From positions 1-12,882 of the forward strand of contig SXSP01000096.1 of the NCBI GenBank assembly GCA_005792225.1: 12,882 bases of DNA, written 5' to 3'. The translations under genes and the position numbers were made by a program. This document shows, piece by piece, positions 1-6,765 of this stretch (positions are counted from its first letter, which is position 1; each line of letters opens with the position of its first letter). The notes under the pieces are model-generated. The model did no database searches. It was given only the letters and a program-made list of their open reading frames with translations, and had not been told where the DNA came from. The DNA comes from Bdellovibrionales bacterium (GTDB taxonomy: Bacteria; Bdellovibrionota; Bdellovibrionia; Bdellovibrionales; JAMPXM01).

Positions 1-126
1 GAATTCTCCCTTGTGCAGGATCGCGACACCCGCGCTATCGTAGCCGCGATACTCGAGGCGCTTAAGGCCGCCGACGATGATGTCTTTAGGTTCACGTGGG
101 CCGTAATAGCCGACAATTCCGCACAT
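1..126 (-). CDS. glmS: Glutamine-fructose-6-phosphate aminotransferase, N-terminal fragment
   Basis: This is the first 42 codons of GlmS; the gene continues off the left edge. GlmS converts fructose-6-phosphate and glutamine to glucosamine-6-phosphate, the first committed step towards UDP-GlcNAc. The visible residues begin [13 protein letters not shown], so Cys2 is the N-terminal nucleophile of the class II glutamine amidotransferase domain after removal of Met1. The segment [13 protein letters not shown] is the family signature that follows it. Only one base separates the glmU stop from this ATG, so the genes are almost certainly co-transcribed and translationally coupled, with the ribosome-binding site lying inside the glmU 3' end. 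The product of GlmS feeds, through GlmM, into GlmU. Identification is firm; only the truncation by the window edge limits it. Confidence 0.95.
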   Translation of the reverse strand, partial: MCGIVGYYGPREPKDIIVGGLKRLEYRGYDSAGVAILHKGEF

Positions 127-127
127 T

Positions 128-1522
128 TTATTTACCTGCCTCTTCGGGCTTCGAGGGTTCCGTTTTGGGAGTCCAATTTTCTTTGATGATTTGCTTTCCG
201 CGGGCGACGGCGAGAGCTTTTGCCGGGACATCTTTCGTGATGGTCGATCCCGATCCGATGACCGCATCCGCGCCGATTTCAATGGGCGCCACGAACTGAG
301 TGTCGCTTCCAACGAAAACGCGATCGCCAATGACCGTGCGATACTTCTGGCGATCGACGGCGTAGTTACAAGTGATTGTGCCGCAACCGATATTCACGTC
401 TTCACCGATCGTGGCGTCGCCCAGGTACGTGAGATGGCCCGCTTTCGAGCGCGCCCCAAACTTCGTCTTTTTCATTTCCACGAAATTTCCGACGTGAGCG
501 TCCGCGCCGATTTCCGTTTCGGGACGAAGGCGCGCGAACGGTCCCACCGAAGCCTTTGCGCCAACGGTGGAGTTTTCAAGGTACGAGTACGCCTTCACGT
601 GCGCGCCGTCGGCCACACGTGCGTGAGCTAGGTACGCGCCCGGCTCCACCACGCAGTAGGCGCCGACTTTCGTGCGACCGCGAAGGTAAACTCCGGGGAA
701 GAGCACCGTGCCCGCTCCGACTTCCACTTCTTCTTCGATGTACGTGGACTTTGGATCAATCATCAACACGCCCTCTTCCATCAGGGCGCGGCGTTTTCTA
801 GCGAATAAAAGGCGAGTCGCTTTGGCGAGCTCAATCTGATTGTTCACGCCGAAGCCGACCGATGCGCGTGCGGTGATCGCCGTGACTTTCTCTCCGGCCT
901 CTTGGCAGAGCGAAATGATATCGGTGAGGTAGTACTCACCCTTCGAGTTATGATTTTCGATCTTAGGTAAAAACGAAGCGAGGACTTCCGCCTTCAAGAC
1001 GTAGATTCCGGTGTTCACTTCGTTGATCTTCAAAGTTTCTGCGGATGCATCGGCAGCCTCGACGATCGCGCGAAGCTCACCCTTATGACGAACGATGCGA
1101 CCGAAATGACCCGGCGTTTTTACGATCGCCGAAACAACGGCGACGGAGGCACGCGAATCGTTGAACTCCGTCAGAATTTTTTCGATGTCGGAGGCCTCGA
1201 GCAACGGATGGTCGCCATTGAGAATGAGAACGTCACCTTTAAGCGATGCGGGATCAGCCGATTTTACGGCATCGGCCGTGCCCCACTGATTCGCTTGCGG
1301 AAAACACGTCACGCTCATCGGCTCGACCACTTTGCGAACGAGCGTCTCGCCGTAGCCGACAACGACGCGAATCTCGGAGGCGCCCGCGCCTTTAACGGCA
1401 TCGATGACTTTTTTGATCATCGGGCTCCCGGCGACGGGATGCAGGACTTTAGGCAAGGGCGACTTCATACGCGTCCCCTTGCCGGCGGCGAGAATAATGA
1501 CCGAAAGCTCTTTTGATTTCAT
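128..1522 (-). CDS. glmU: Bifunctional UDP-GlcNAc pyrophosphorylase / glucosamine-1-P acetyltransferase
   Basis: GlmU acetylates glucosamine-1-phosphate and then uridylylates it to UDP-GlcNAc, the precursor of peptidoglycan and LPS. The 464-residue length matches the family (about 456). The N-terminal nucleotidyltransferase domain opens with [10 protein letters not shown] (residues 11-20). From about residue 250 the protein is a left-handed beta-helix of hexapeptide repeats ending in the acetyltransferase site. The catalytic His in [10 protein letters not shown] falls at residue 363, the same number as in E. coli GlmU. An open frame extends 30 codons further upstream, but the homology starts at [14 protein letters not shown], so the ATG at 1522 is chosen. 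No Shine-Dalgarno precedes this ATG. A promoter lies just upstream with its predicted start on the ATG itself, so the mRNA may be leaderless. The gene is followed immediately by glmS. Confidence 0.97.
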   Translation of the reverse strand: MKSKELSVIILAAGKGTRMKSPLPKVLHPVAGSPMIKKVIDAVKGAGASEIRVVVGYGETLVRKVVEPMSVTCFPQANQWGTADAVKSADPASLKGDVLILNGDHPLLEASDIEKILTEFNDSRASVAVVSAIVKTPGHFGRIVRHKGELRAIVEAADASAETLKINEVNTGIYVLKAEVLASFLPKIENHNSKGEYYLTDIISLCQEAGEKVTAITARASVGFGVNNQIELAKATRLLFARKRRALMEEGVLMIDPKSTYIEEEVEVGAGTVLFPGVYLRGRTKVGAYCVVEPGAYLAHARVADGAHVKAYSYLENSTVGAKASVGPFARLRPETEIGADAHVGNFVEMKKTKFGARSKAGHLTYLGDATIGEDVNIGCGTITCNYAVDRQKYRTVIGDRVFVGSDTQFVAPIEIGADAVIGSGSTITKDVPAKALAVARGKQIIKENWTPKTEPSKPEEAGK

Positions 1523-1528
1523 CGAGCA

Positions 1529-1558
1529 AAAGTACCGTTCTCTCGACAAGCTGGTCAA
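1529..1558 (-). promoter_or_regulatory. Sigma-70-type promoter of glmUS (leaderless layout)
   Basis: On the minus strand a TTGACC -35 box (1553-1558) is separated by 18 bp from a TACTTT -10 box (1529-1534). Six bases then precede the A of the glmU ATG at 1522, so the usual start distance of about 7 nt places +1 on the initiation codon. The -35 matches the consensus at 5 of 6 positions. There is no purine-rich ribosome-binding site between the -10 box and the ATG. The leaderless start is inferred from spacing. Confidence 0.6.
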
Positions 1559-1572
1559 GGCTCCCTTACAGT
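1543..1572 (+). promoter_or_regulatory. Candidate sigma-70-type promoter of the mpaA-HAD-kinase operon
   Basis: TCGACA (1543-1548, 5 of 6 to the -35 consensus), an 18-bp spacer and TACAGT (1567-1572, 4 of 6 to the -10 consensus) predict a start near 1579. That gives a leader of about 24 nt carrying the AAGGGG Shine-Dalgarno at 1589-1594. The -35 box lies inside the spacer of the divergent glmU promoter, so the two promoters overlap physically. Confidence 0.45.
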
Positions 1573-1602
1573 GGAAGTGCAGCTGCCGAAGGGGTTCCAG
1601 GA

Positions 1603-2316
1603 ATGACGCCAAGTCTCAATAGAATTGCTCACATCGAGAGTTGGAAAAAAACATCACTCGGCACACCGATCGAGCTGTTTTCGAGCCGTCCCCTCACGGA
1701 ACTTCGCGACCAAAAACCGCTACTCCTGATCGGCGGCGTCCACGGTGACGAGCCGGAAGGCGTGAGGCTGGCACGAGAGACGCTCTCCTGGCTCAAAACG
1801 CAGGACGAGAACGTGATCGTCCCTTGGATTCTGATCCCTTCCCTGAACGTCGACGGCCTGGCAAAGAAGACGCGCGGTAACGCACGCGGAGTCGACCTCA
1901 ATCGTAACTATCCGTCAGCCGATTGGACTCCGAAGTTCGAAAAGGAGCGTTACTTCCCAGGGCCCGCGCCCGCGAGCGAGCCCGAGGTTCAAGGAATCGT
2001 GGAGCTGATCCGCGACTTCAAACCCAGGCTCATCATCCATTGCCACTCATGGAATCCGTGTATCGTCGGAACGGGCCCGCGCGCGCAAATGGATGCAAAA
2101 CGTTTGAGTGAGAGCTCGGGTTACGAACTTGTTCCTGAAATCGGCTACCCCACGCCGGGTTCGCTCAGCCGCTATGGTTGGCACGATCTCAGCATTCCGA
2201 TCATTTGCATTGAGGAAGACGACAAAAATCCCGACTTCGATGCAATATGGCCTCGATTTCAAACTGGCATGACGGCGGTTTTCAAAGATCGATCGCTCCG
2301 CGAGGAAGCGAAATGA
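1603..2316 (+). CDS. M14-family zinc carboxypeptidase, MpaA-like murein peptide amidase
   Basis: The 237-residue protein has the M14 metallocarboxypeptidase core. The zinc ligands are H47 and E50 in GGVHGDEPEG and probably H148 in IIHCHSW. The substrate-binding RGVDLNRNYP segment lies at residues 95-104. The likely catalytic glutamate is E204 in PIICIEEDD. Length, the NVDGL and DLNRN(Y/F)P blocks, the SEPE segment and the GYPTPGS segment all resemble E. coli MpaA, which cleaves the gamma-D-Glu to diaminopimelate bond of recycled murein tripeptide. No signal peptide is seen, consistent with a cytoplasmic recycling role. The open frame begins earlier, but the ATG at 1603 has AAGGGG eight bases upstream and matches the homology start. 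The gene overlaps the HAD gene by ATGA. The exact substrate is inferred; a different gamma-D-Glu amino-acid hydrolase is possible. Confidence 0.85.
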   Translation: MTPSLNRIAHIESWKKTSLGTPIELFSSRPLTELRDQKPLLLIGGVHGDEPEGVRLARETLSWLKTQDENVIVPWILIPSLNVDGLAKKTRGNARGVDLNRNYPSADWTPKFEKERYFPGPAPASEPEVQGIVELIRDFKPRLIIHCHSWNPCIVGTGPRAQMDAKRLSESSGYELVPEIGYPTPGSLSRYGWHDLSIPIICIEEDDKNPDFDAIWPRFQTGMTAVFKDRSLREEAK

Positions 2317-3002
2317 TCGAGCAGATCGTCTTTGATCTCGACGACACCCTGCTGGATACCTATCGCCAACTCGTGCCGAAGGCGACGAGGGACGCGTGTC
2401 TGGCGATGATCAAGGAAGGACTCGCGACGGATCTCGAGACAGCCCTCAAAGCTTGCGCCGAGAGGGAAATGAAGAAACCTCGACATGATTTATTTACGAG
2501 TCTCGTGAGCCGCTTCGGGATTCGCGAAGGCGCCGATCCGCTGAAAGTCGCGGGTGCGGGAAGCCAAGCCTTCTACAACCGCAAGGTCGAAACCGATATT
2601 CAGCTCTTTCCGGGAACTCGAGAACTCTTGGGAGAACTCCGCGAGAAGGGCTACCCGCTTCATCTCGTGACTCAGGGTCATCGACCGACGCAAGAAGAGA
2701 AGATTCGCATTCTCGGGCTTGAGCCCTACTTTGATTCGATTCATCACGTGGATCCGAAGCAAGGCGAGAGAAAGCGCGACGCCTTCTCTCGCGTGATGGC
2801 GAGGACGAAGCTCACGCCGATGAGCTATCTGAGTGTCGGAAATCGCATCGACACCGACATTGCCGAAGCGAAGGAACTCGGTTGGCAAACGTGCTGGCTC
2901 CGTTACGGGGAATACAAGCACATGACACCGACACTGCCGCTTGAGCGTCCCGACTACACGATCGAGAACTTGAAGGAGTTGCCGCAAAAATGCCAACTCT
3001 GA
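2313..3002 (+). CDS. HAD-superfamily hydrolase (predicted phosphatase)
   Basis: A 229-residue haloacid dehalogenase-type hydrolase, predicted to be a cytoplasmic phosphatase of unknown substrate. Motif I is FDLDDTLLD, with nucleophile D8 and acid/base D10. A helical cap occupies roughly residues 15-95. Motif II is T120 in LVTQGH, motif III is probably K154 in GERKRD, and motif IV is VGNRIDTDIAEAKELG at about 175-190. Motif IV has Asn (N177) where many relatives have Asp, but D180 and D182 remain to hold magnesium. The ATG at 2313 overlaps the upstream TGA (ATGA) and has a GAGGAAG ribosome-binding site inside the upstream gene. An earlier in-frame start is possible on paper but lies well before motif I. 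The 3' end overlaps the kinase gene by 13 bp, so the three genes form one translationally coupled unit. Confidence 0.88.
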   Translation: MIEQIVFDLDDTLLDTYRQLVPKATRDACLAMIKEGLATDLETALKACAEREMKKPRHDLFTSLVSRFGIREGADPLKVAGAGSQAFYNRKVETDIQLFPGTRELLGELREKGYPLHLVTQGHRPTQEEKIRILGLEPYFDSIHHVDPKQGERKRDAFSRVMARTKLTPMSYLSVGNRIDTDIAEAKELGWQTCWLRYGEYKHMTPTLPLERPDYTIENLKELPQKCQL

Positions 3003-4957
3003 GGTCGAGTGTACTCGTGATTGGTCATCCACGCCCCGGAACGATCGCGTTCGGCGCGGACTTCTCGCCCGACGGGGAATCGGCGCGCAAAGCCCTACAA
3101 GAATTTGCGTACCCGGTCATTGCGCTTCCGAGCTCCGCCCTGCGAACGAAAGATGCGCTGGAGCTTCTCGAGTTTGCGAACAAAGCGTCTCCGCACTCTC
3201 AGCGCGTGATCATTCAGAACGACACCTCGGCTGAAGATCTGCGTAGACTCATCAACACGGGCTCCGTTTTCAGAATTCTTCCATCGTTTGATGACCCACG
3301 TTTTGAGCTCACCATTCAGGAAGCTCTCGACGAATATCGTCTCTTGCGGCAGAACTCAAAGCTCCTTCAACTCGTGAATGAGCAAAACGAACGCCTGAAA
3401 AAACTGACGGCCGATCTTGAAGAAAGAGTCGAGGCAAGACGAAAATCGCTCGAAGAAGCTAAGGAGCGCCTCCTCGTCACCAACGATCGCGTGGAGGCAC
3501 TCCATCGGGCGCTCGTTGCGATTCACCGCGCGGGCTCCATCGGCGAAATGGAACGTCTCCTCAACGAAGCCTTAAGCGGCGCGCTCGGCCTCACGTGGAC
3601 GAGAATCCTTTTTCAGTCACAAGCTCGTCTGGATGCGCAAGGATCCCTCGCTTTAAAGCTGCTCTCAATTCATGGTGTCCCCCTCACGCGCGGAAAAGAA
3701 ACTCTCGGGCATCTCTACGTCGCTCGCGGGGCCGATGCGCCGTTTACGCGTGATGAGACCAGTTTTTTAAGTCAGATTGCCGACGCCGTTTCTCTCGCCA
3801 TCGACCGGCTGACGAAGCTCGAACAATCCGAGAGTCTCAAACAGCAGTGGGAGGCGACTTTCGACGCTATTCGCGAACCCGTGAGCGTGATCGCTGAGGA
3901 CTACACTCTCCTCCGGATTAATCGAAGTTTCGCCGAACGCTCCGGCACGAGTCCCGAAAAAGTCATCGGTCGCAAATGCTACGAAGCGCTCTTCGGCCGC
4001 ACGGCGCCCTGCGACGGTTGCGCGATCAGCGTCGCGAGTGCTTCTAATTTTAGGCTGAAACCCATGCGCACGGCGGGAAGTCGCGACGGCAACGTCATCT
4101 ACGACGTGTTTAGCCAACAAATTCAGTTTAAGGCCGAAGGTCGCGCCCTGTTCGTGAATATGTATCATGACATGAGTCCGCAGCTGCGCTACGAGCGGCA
4201 AATTGTTGAGAGCGCCAAGATGGCCGAGCTGGGAACGATCGGCAGCAGTATCGCGCACGAACTCAATAACCCGCTCGGCGGCATGTTGAGCTTTCTTCAG
4301 CTGATCAAGATGGATCTCGACCGCGAAGACAAAGGCCAGAACGCGGCCTGGGTCGAGGACATCGACGAAATGGAACTCGGAGCCCGCCGTTGTCGCGATA
4401 TCGTACAATCTCTTTTGGGTTTCACGAGAAAGTCATCGCAAGACACGGTCGAGCTCATCGATCTCGGCGAAGTGATCGAACAAGCATTGAAGATCACCGA
4501 ACTCCAAACACGCGCGATGGGCATCAGCGTGGTACAAAATCTTCCCGCACAACCCGTGATGATTCGCGGCCAGTTCAACTCGTTGGCACAATCGATTCGC
4601 CACTTCTTGCAGAACGCGCAAGAGGCAATCAACGAACGAATCAAGTCCGGAGATCGCACCGTTGGAAAAATCGAAGTCACCTTGCGTGCGAGTGATGAAG
4701 GTTTCACGATCGAGATCACCGATAACGGCGCGGGTTTCGATGCTTATGTCGGCGATCAAATCTATGACCCCATGTATACGACGAAGGATCCGCACAGCAA
4801 CCCTGGCTTGGGTTTGACGGTCGCGCAACAAATCGTCAAAGATCACGGTGGTCGCGTCGAGATGAACTCGATCAAAGGCACCGGGACCACGGCAAAAATT
4901 TCCCTGCCACCTGGTAAATTGGACAGTACGGACGTCAATTCTACGTCCAGTTTTTGA
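2990..4957 (+). CDS. Cytoplasmic multi-sensor histidine kinase (pseudo-REC, coiled coil, GAF, PAS, HisKA, HATPase)
   Basis: A 655-residue sensor kinase without transmembrane segments. Residues about 5-115 resemble a receiver domain (late part LRRLINTGSVFRILPSFDD) but lack the phospho-Asp and the Lys of the usual TKP(F/W) motif. A long charged coiled coil follows (about 113-172), then a GAF-like domain (about 175-275) and a PAS domain (about 280-390) with cysteines C330, C341 and C344. HisKA has the phosphoacceptor H423 in SSIAHELNNPLGG. The ATPase domain shows the N box (N542), DNGAG (578-582) and the PGLGL lid (G606). It overlaps the HAD gene by 13 bp; AAGGAG at 2973-2978 is its ribosome-binding site, at a rather long 11-nt spacing. 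It lies directly upstream of an NtrC-family regulator, its presumed partner. The signal is unknown but must be cytosolic. Confidence 0.93.
   Translation: MPTLRSSVLVIGHPRPGTIAFGADFSPDGESARKALQEFAYPVIALPSSALRTKDALELLEFANKASPHSQRVIIQNDTSAEDLRRLINTGSVFRILPSFDDPRFELTIQEALDEYRLLRQNSKLLQLVNEQNERLKKLTADLEERVEARRKSLEEAKERLLVTNDRVEALHRALVAIHRAGSIGEMERLLNEALSGALGLTWTRILFQSQARLDAQGSLALKLLSIHGVPLTRGKETLGHLYVARGADAPFTRDETSFLSQIADAVSLAIDRLTKLEQSESLKQQWEATFDAIREPVSVIAEDYTLLRINRSFAERSGTSPEKVIGRKCYEALFGRTAPCDGCAISVASASNFRLKPMRTAGSRDGNVIYDVFSQQIQFKAEGRALFVNMYHDMSPQLRYERQIVESAKMAELGTIGSSIAHELNNPLGGMLSFLQLIKMDLDREDKGQNAAWVEDIDEMELGARRCRDIVQSLLGFTRKSSQDTVELIDLGEVIEQALKITELQTRAMGISVVQNLPAQPVMIRGQFNSLAQSIRHFLQNAQEAINERIKSGDRTVGKIEVTLRASDEGFTIEITDNGAGFDAYVGDQIYDPMYTTKDPHSNPGLGLTVAQQIVKDHGGRVEMNSIKGTGTTAKISLPPGKLDSTDVNSTSSF
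4930..4955 (+). terminator. Intrinsic terminator inside the 3' end of the kinase gene
   Basis: GGACGT (4930-4935) and ACGTCC (4943-4948) form a perfect 6-bp stem around a 7-nt loop. Two bases later comes a run of five T (4951-4955). The last T is the first base of the kinase TGA stop, so the hairpin lies wholly within coding sequence. The stem is short, so efficiency may be partial. Its position before the separate regulator promoter supports termination of the operon here. Confidence 0.5.
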
Positions 4958-4986
4958 TACCCGGGCCAAGAATTTGACGGGCAAAT

Positions 4987-5016
4987 TTGACAGTTCGAAC
5001 ACGCATTCCCTAGCAT
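4987..5016 (+). promoter_or_regulatory. Sigma-70-type promoter of the response regulator
   Basis: A perfect TTGACA -35 box (4987-4992), an 18-bp spacer and a TAGCAT -10 box (5011-5016) predict a start near 5023 and a leader of about 92 nt. The octamer AATTTGAC occurs twice 13 bp apart (4971 and 4984). The spacer contains the palindrome GTTCGAAC (4993-5000). An AGTTAA/TTAACT inverted repeat lies in the leader (5052-5057 and 5067-5072). These are possible operator elements, but none is recognised. Confidence 0.5.
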
Positions 5017-5114
5017 CAAAGATGTAGCCACAAAATTTAGCCGCACCTGTGAGTTAAAGTGTTCCGTTAACTGTGTTCATGATGAGCGCAGGAAGTTTCC
5101 AGGAAGGAAGTTGA

Positions 5115-6518
5115 ATGCAGGCACAACACCGTGTCTTGATCGTGGATGACGAATCCAGCTTGAGAACCGCTCTGTTCCGAGTGCTCGATCGTCAAGGATT
5201 CTCCGTCATCACGGCGAATAGCCGCAAGGAAGCGGAGGCTCTCGCCGCCAGCGATCAACCTCTCGATCTCGCTCTCGTCGATCTACGTTTGCCCGACGGC
5301 GATGGAATCGAGTTGATGCAGAAACTCCGCGCGACTCATCCCGCGATTCAAGTCATCATCCTCACGGGTCACGGATCGATCGAGCTCGCGGTCCGCGCGA
5401 CTCAGCACGGAGCTTTCCACTTCGTGACGAAGCCCTTCAACATGGAAGAACTCTTGAGCATCGTCAGCCGCGCGCTCTCGCACAAGACGCTTCAGCAAGA
5501 AAACCAGCAACTTCGCTCGGCGCTCCACCGCAAGTATCGTTTCGACAACATCGTAGGCCAAGGTGAAGAGATCCGAAAAGTTCTCGCCATGGTCGAGCGA
5601 GTTGCCGACTCAGATTCAACCGTCCTCGTCACTGGCGAGAGCGGAACCGGAAAAGAACTCATCGCGAAAGCCATTCACTACAACTCTCCCCGAGCTTCAA
5701 AGGCTTTCGTTCCGATCAACTGCGGCGCGATTCCCGGCGAACTTTTGGAGAGCGAGCTCTTCGGTCACGTCAAAGGTGCTTTCACGGGCGCGATCTCAAA
5801 CCGCGCAGGCCGTTTTGAAGTCGCCTCGGGAGGCACGATCTTCCTCGACGAGATCGGTGAACTCAGTCTTCCGCTCCAAGTTAAACTTCTCCGCGTCTTG
5901 CAAGAACGTCGCTTCGAACCTGTTGGTAGCGCTAAAACACAAGAAGCTGATGTTCGCGTGATCGCGGCAACCAATGTCGATCTCGTCAAAGCCGTTCAAC
6001 GCGGCCAATTCCGCGAAGATCTCTTTTATCGCTTGAACGTGATTCCGCTCCCGATCCCGTCTTTGAAAGCGCGTCGTGGGGATATTCCGCTTCTTCTCCA
6101 TCACTTCGTTCAGCATTTCAACCAAACGAAGAACCGTAATCTCACGGGCTTTTCGAGCGAGTCACTCGAAGCTCTCTACCACTACCCCTGGCCCGGAAAC
6201 ATTCGCGAGCTCGAAAATTTGGTCGAGCGCCTCGCGATCTTAAAAGGCAGTGGTGTTGTGGAACTCATTGATCTGCCCGAACACTACCGCAGCCACCGCG
6301 CGGTTCCGGTTGTCAGCGAATCACTTGAGATTCCTGACGGCGGTATGGATTTCAATTCCGCCGTCGATGCTTACGAGAACCTTCTCATTCTCCAAGCACT
6401 CGAGAAGACGGGCTGGAACCGCAACCAGGCGGCAGCACTCCTGAAACTCAACCGAACAACGCTGGTCGAAAAAATCAAAAAGAAAGGCCTCCGCCCTCCC
6501 CCAGAAGCCTCAGCTTGA
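5115..6518 (+). CDS. NtrC-family sigma-54-dependent response regulator
   Basis: A 467-residue enhancer-binding protein in the classical three-domain order. The receiver (about 1-120) has D11/D12, phosphoacceptor D56 in LVDLRLPDGDG, T84 and K106 in VTKPF. The AAA+ domain (about 145-375) has Walker A GESGTGK (174-180), the sigma-54-contacting loop GAFTGA (221-226) and Walker B IFLDEIGEL (D245, E246). The C-terminal Fis-type helix-turn-helix (about 425-460) includes NRNQAAALLKLNRTTL. All catalytic features look intact, so it should be activated by phosphorylation and drive open-complex formation by sigma-54 polymerase. The ATG at 5115 follows AGGAAGGAAG. It has its own promoter and lies 157 bp after the kinase. 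A consensus -24/-12 promoter lies 150 bp after its stop, a likely direct target. Confidence 0.96.
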   Translation: MQAQHRVLIVDDESSLRTALFRVLDRQGFSVITANSRKEAEALAASDQPLDLALVDLRLPDGDGIELMQKLRATHPAIQVIILTGHGSIELAVRATQHGAFHFVTKPFNMEELLSIVSRALSHKTLQQENQQLRSALHRKYRFDNIVGQGEEIRKVLAMVERVADSDSTVLVTGESGTGKELIAKAIHYNSPRASKAFVPINCGAIPGELLESELFGHVKGAFTGAISNRAGRFEVASGGTIFLDEIGELSLPLQVKLLRVLQERRFEPVGSAKTQEADVRVIAATNVDLVKAVQRGQFREDLFYRLNVIPLPIPSLKARRGDIPLLLHHFVQHFNQTKNRNLTGFSSESLEALYHYPWPGNIRELENLVERLAILKGSGVVELIDLPEHYRSHRAVPVVSESLEIPDGGMDFNSAVDAYENLLILQALEKTGWNRNQAAALLKLNRTTLVEKIKKKGLRPPPEASA

Positions 6519-6564
6519 GACACAGCGTGGAGAGGTTCTTATGAGAACCTCTCAACTTGAGACA
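6514..6564. repeat. 10-bp-arm inverted repeat bracketed by 9-bp direct repeats
   Basis: The arms GAGAGGTTCT (6530-6539) and AGAACCTCTC (6544-6553) are perfectly complementary around a 4-base centre. No T-run follows on either strand, so this is not a normal intrinsic terminator. Identical copies of CTTGAGACA lie on both sides (6514-6522 and 6556-6564); the first contains the response-regulator stop codon. As DNA, the dyad is centred about 155 bp upstream of the predicted sigma-54 start, within range for an enhancer site. Confidence 0.6.
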
Positions 6565-6597
6565 TGGCGGAGGTCCTGGGTGTTCGACCAATGTTGC

Positions 6598-6607
6598 GAC
6601 AGCTGTC
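6598..6607. promoter_or_regulatory. Candidate upstream activator site (palindrome)
   Basis: GACAGCTGTC is a perfect 10-bp palindrome centred about 94 bp upstream of the predicted sigma-54 transcription start. That is a typical distance for an enhancer bound by a dimeric Fis-type helix-turn-helix regulator such as the one encoded just upstream. Ten-base palindromes also arise by chance, so this is a candidate only. Confidence 0.3.
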
Positions 6608-6670
6608 AGTTTTAATGACTTTTGTCCAACGGGTAGGCTCGGGAAATTGCGGAGTTAGAACTAGTAAAAG

Positions 6671-6686
6671 TGGCCCCGCCTTTGCT
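6671..6686 (+). promoter_or_regulatory. Sigma-54 (RpoN) -24/-12 promoter
   Basis: TGGCCC (6671-6676), five bases and TTGCT (6682-6686) match the sigma-54 pattern TGGCAC-N5-TTGCW at every position except one. The invariant GG (6672-6673) and GC (6684-6685) pairs have the required -24/-12 spacing, placing +1 at about 6694-6697. No good sigma-70 promoter was found for the downstream gene. The site directly follows the gene for a GAFTGA-containing activator, which strengthens the call. Confidence 0.72.
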
Positions 6687-6693
6687 CTTAAAA

Positions 6694-6750
6694 GGGTTAG
6701 CGATCTCACGACAAGACCTTGCATGGATGCAAGGTCCTGTCCCCTAACCC
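6694..6750 (+). ncRNA. Structured 5' UTR: two-tier stem-loop abutting the Shine-Dalgarno
   Basis: An outer stem pairs GGGTTAG (6694-6700) with CTAACCC (6744-6750). Inside it, GACCTTGCAT (6715-6724) pairs with ATGCAAGGTC (6727-6736). The inner helix extends by ACA/TGT (6711-6713 with 6738-6740) across one mismatch. The right outer arm ends immediately before GGAG (6751-6754), the start of the purine-rich ribosome-binding region for the ATG at 6766. The structure would sit at or near the 5' end of the sigma-54 transcript. A role in mRNA stability or translation control is inferred; it matches no riboswitch class I recognise. Confidence 0.55.
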
Positions 6751-6765
6751 GGAGACGAAGAAGAC

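Noticed and set aside
191..801. Plus-strand open frames opposite glmU
   Set aside because: They lie antisense to a fully conserved glmU reading frame, have Arg-rich compositions typical of shadow frames, and lack ribosome-binding sites.
3767..5002. Long minus-strand open frames opposite the kinase
   Set aside because: They are antisense to clearly conserved HisKA and HATPase motifs and show no recognisable domains.
6694..6750. A possible tRNA-like element (7-bp end stem with inner hairpin)
   Set aside because: At 57 nt it is too short and lacks D and T arms, an anticodon loop and a CCA-adjacent layout; it is better explained as a 5' UTR structure.
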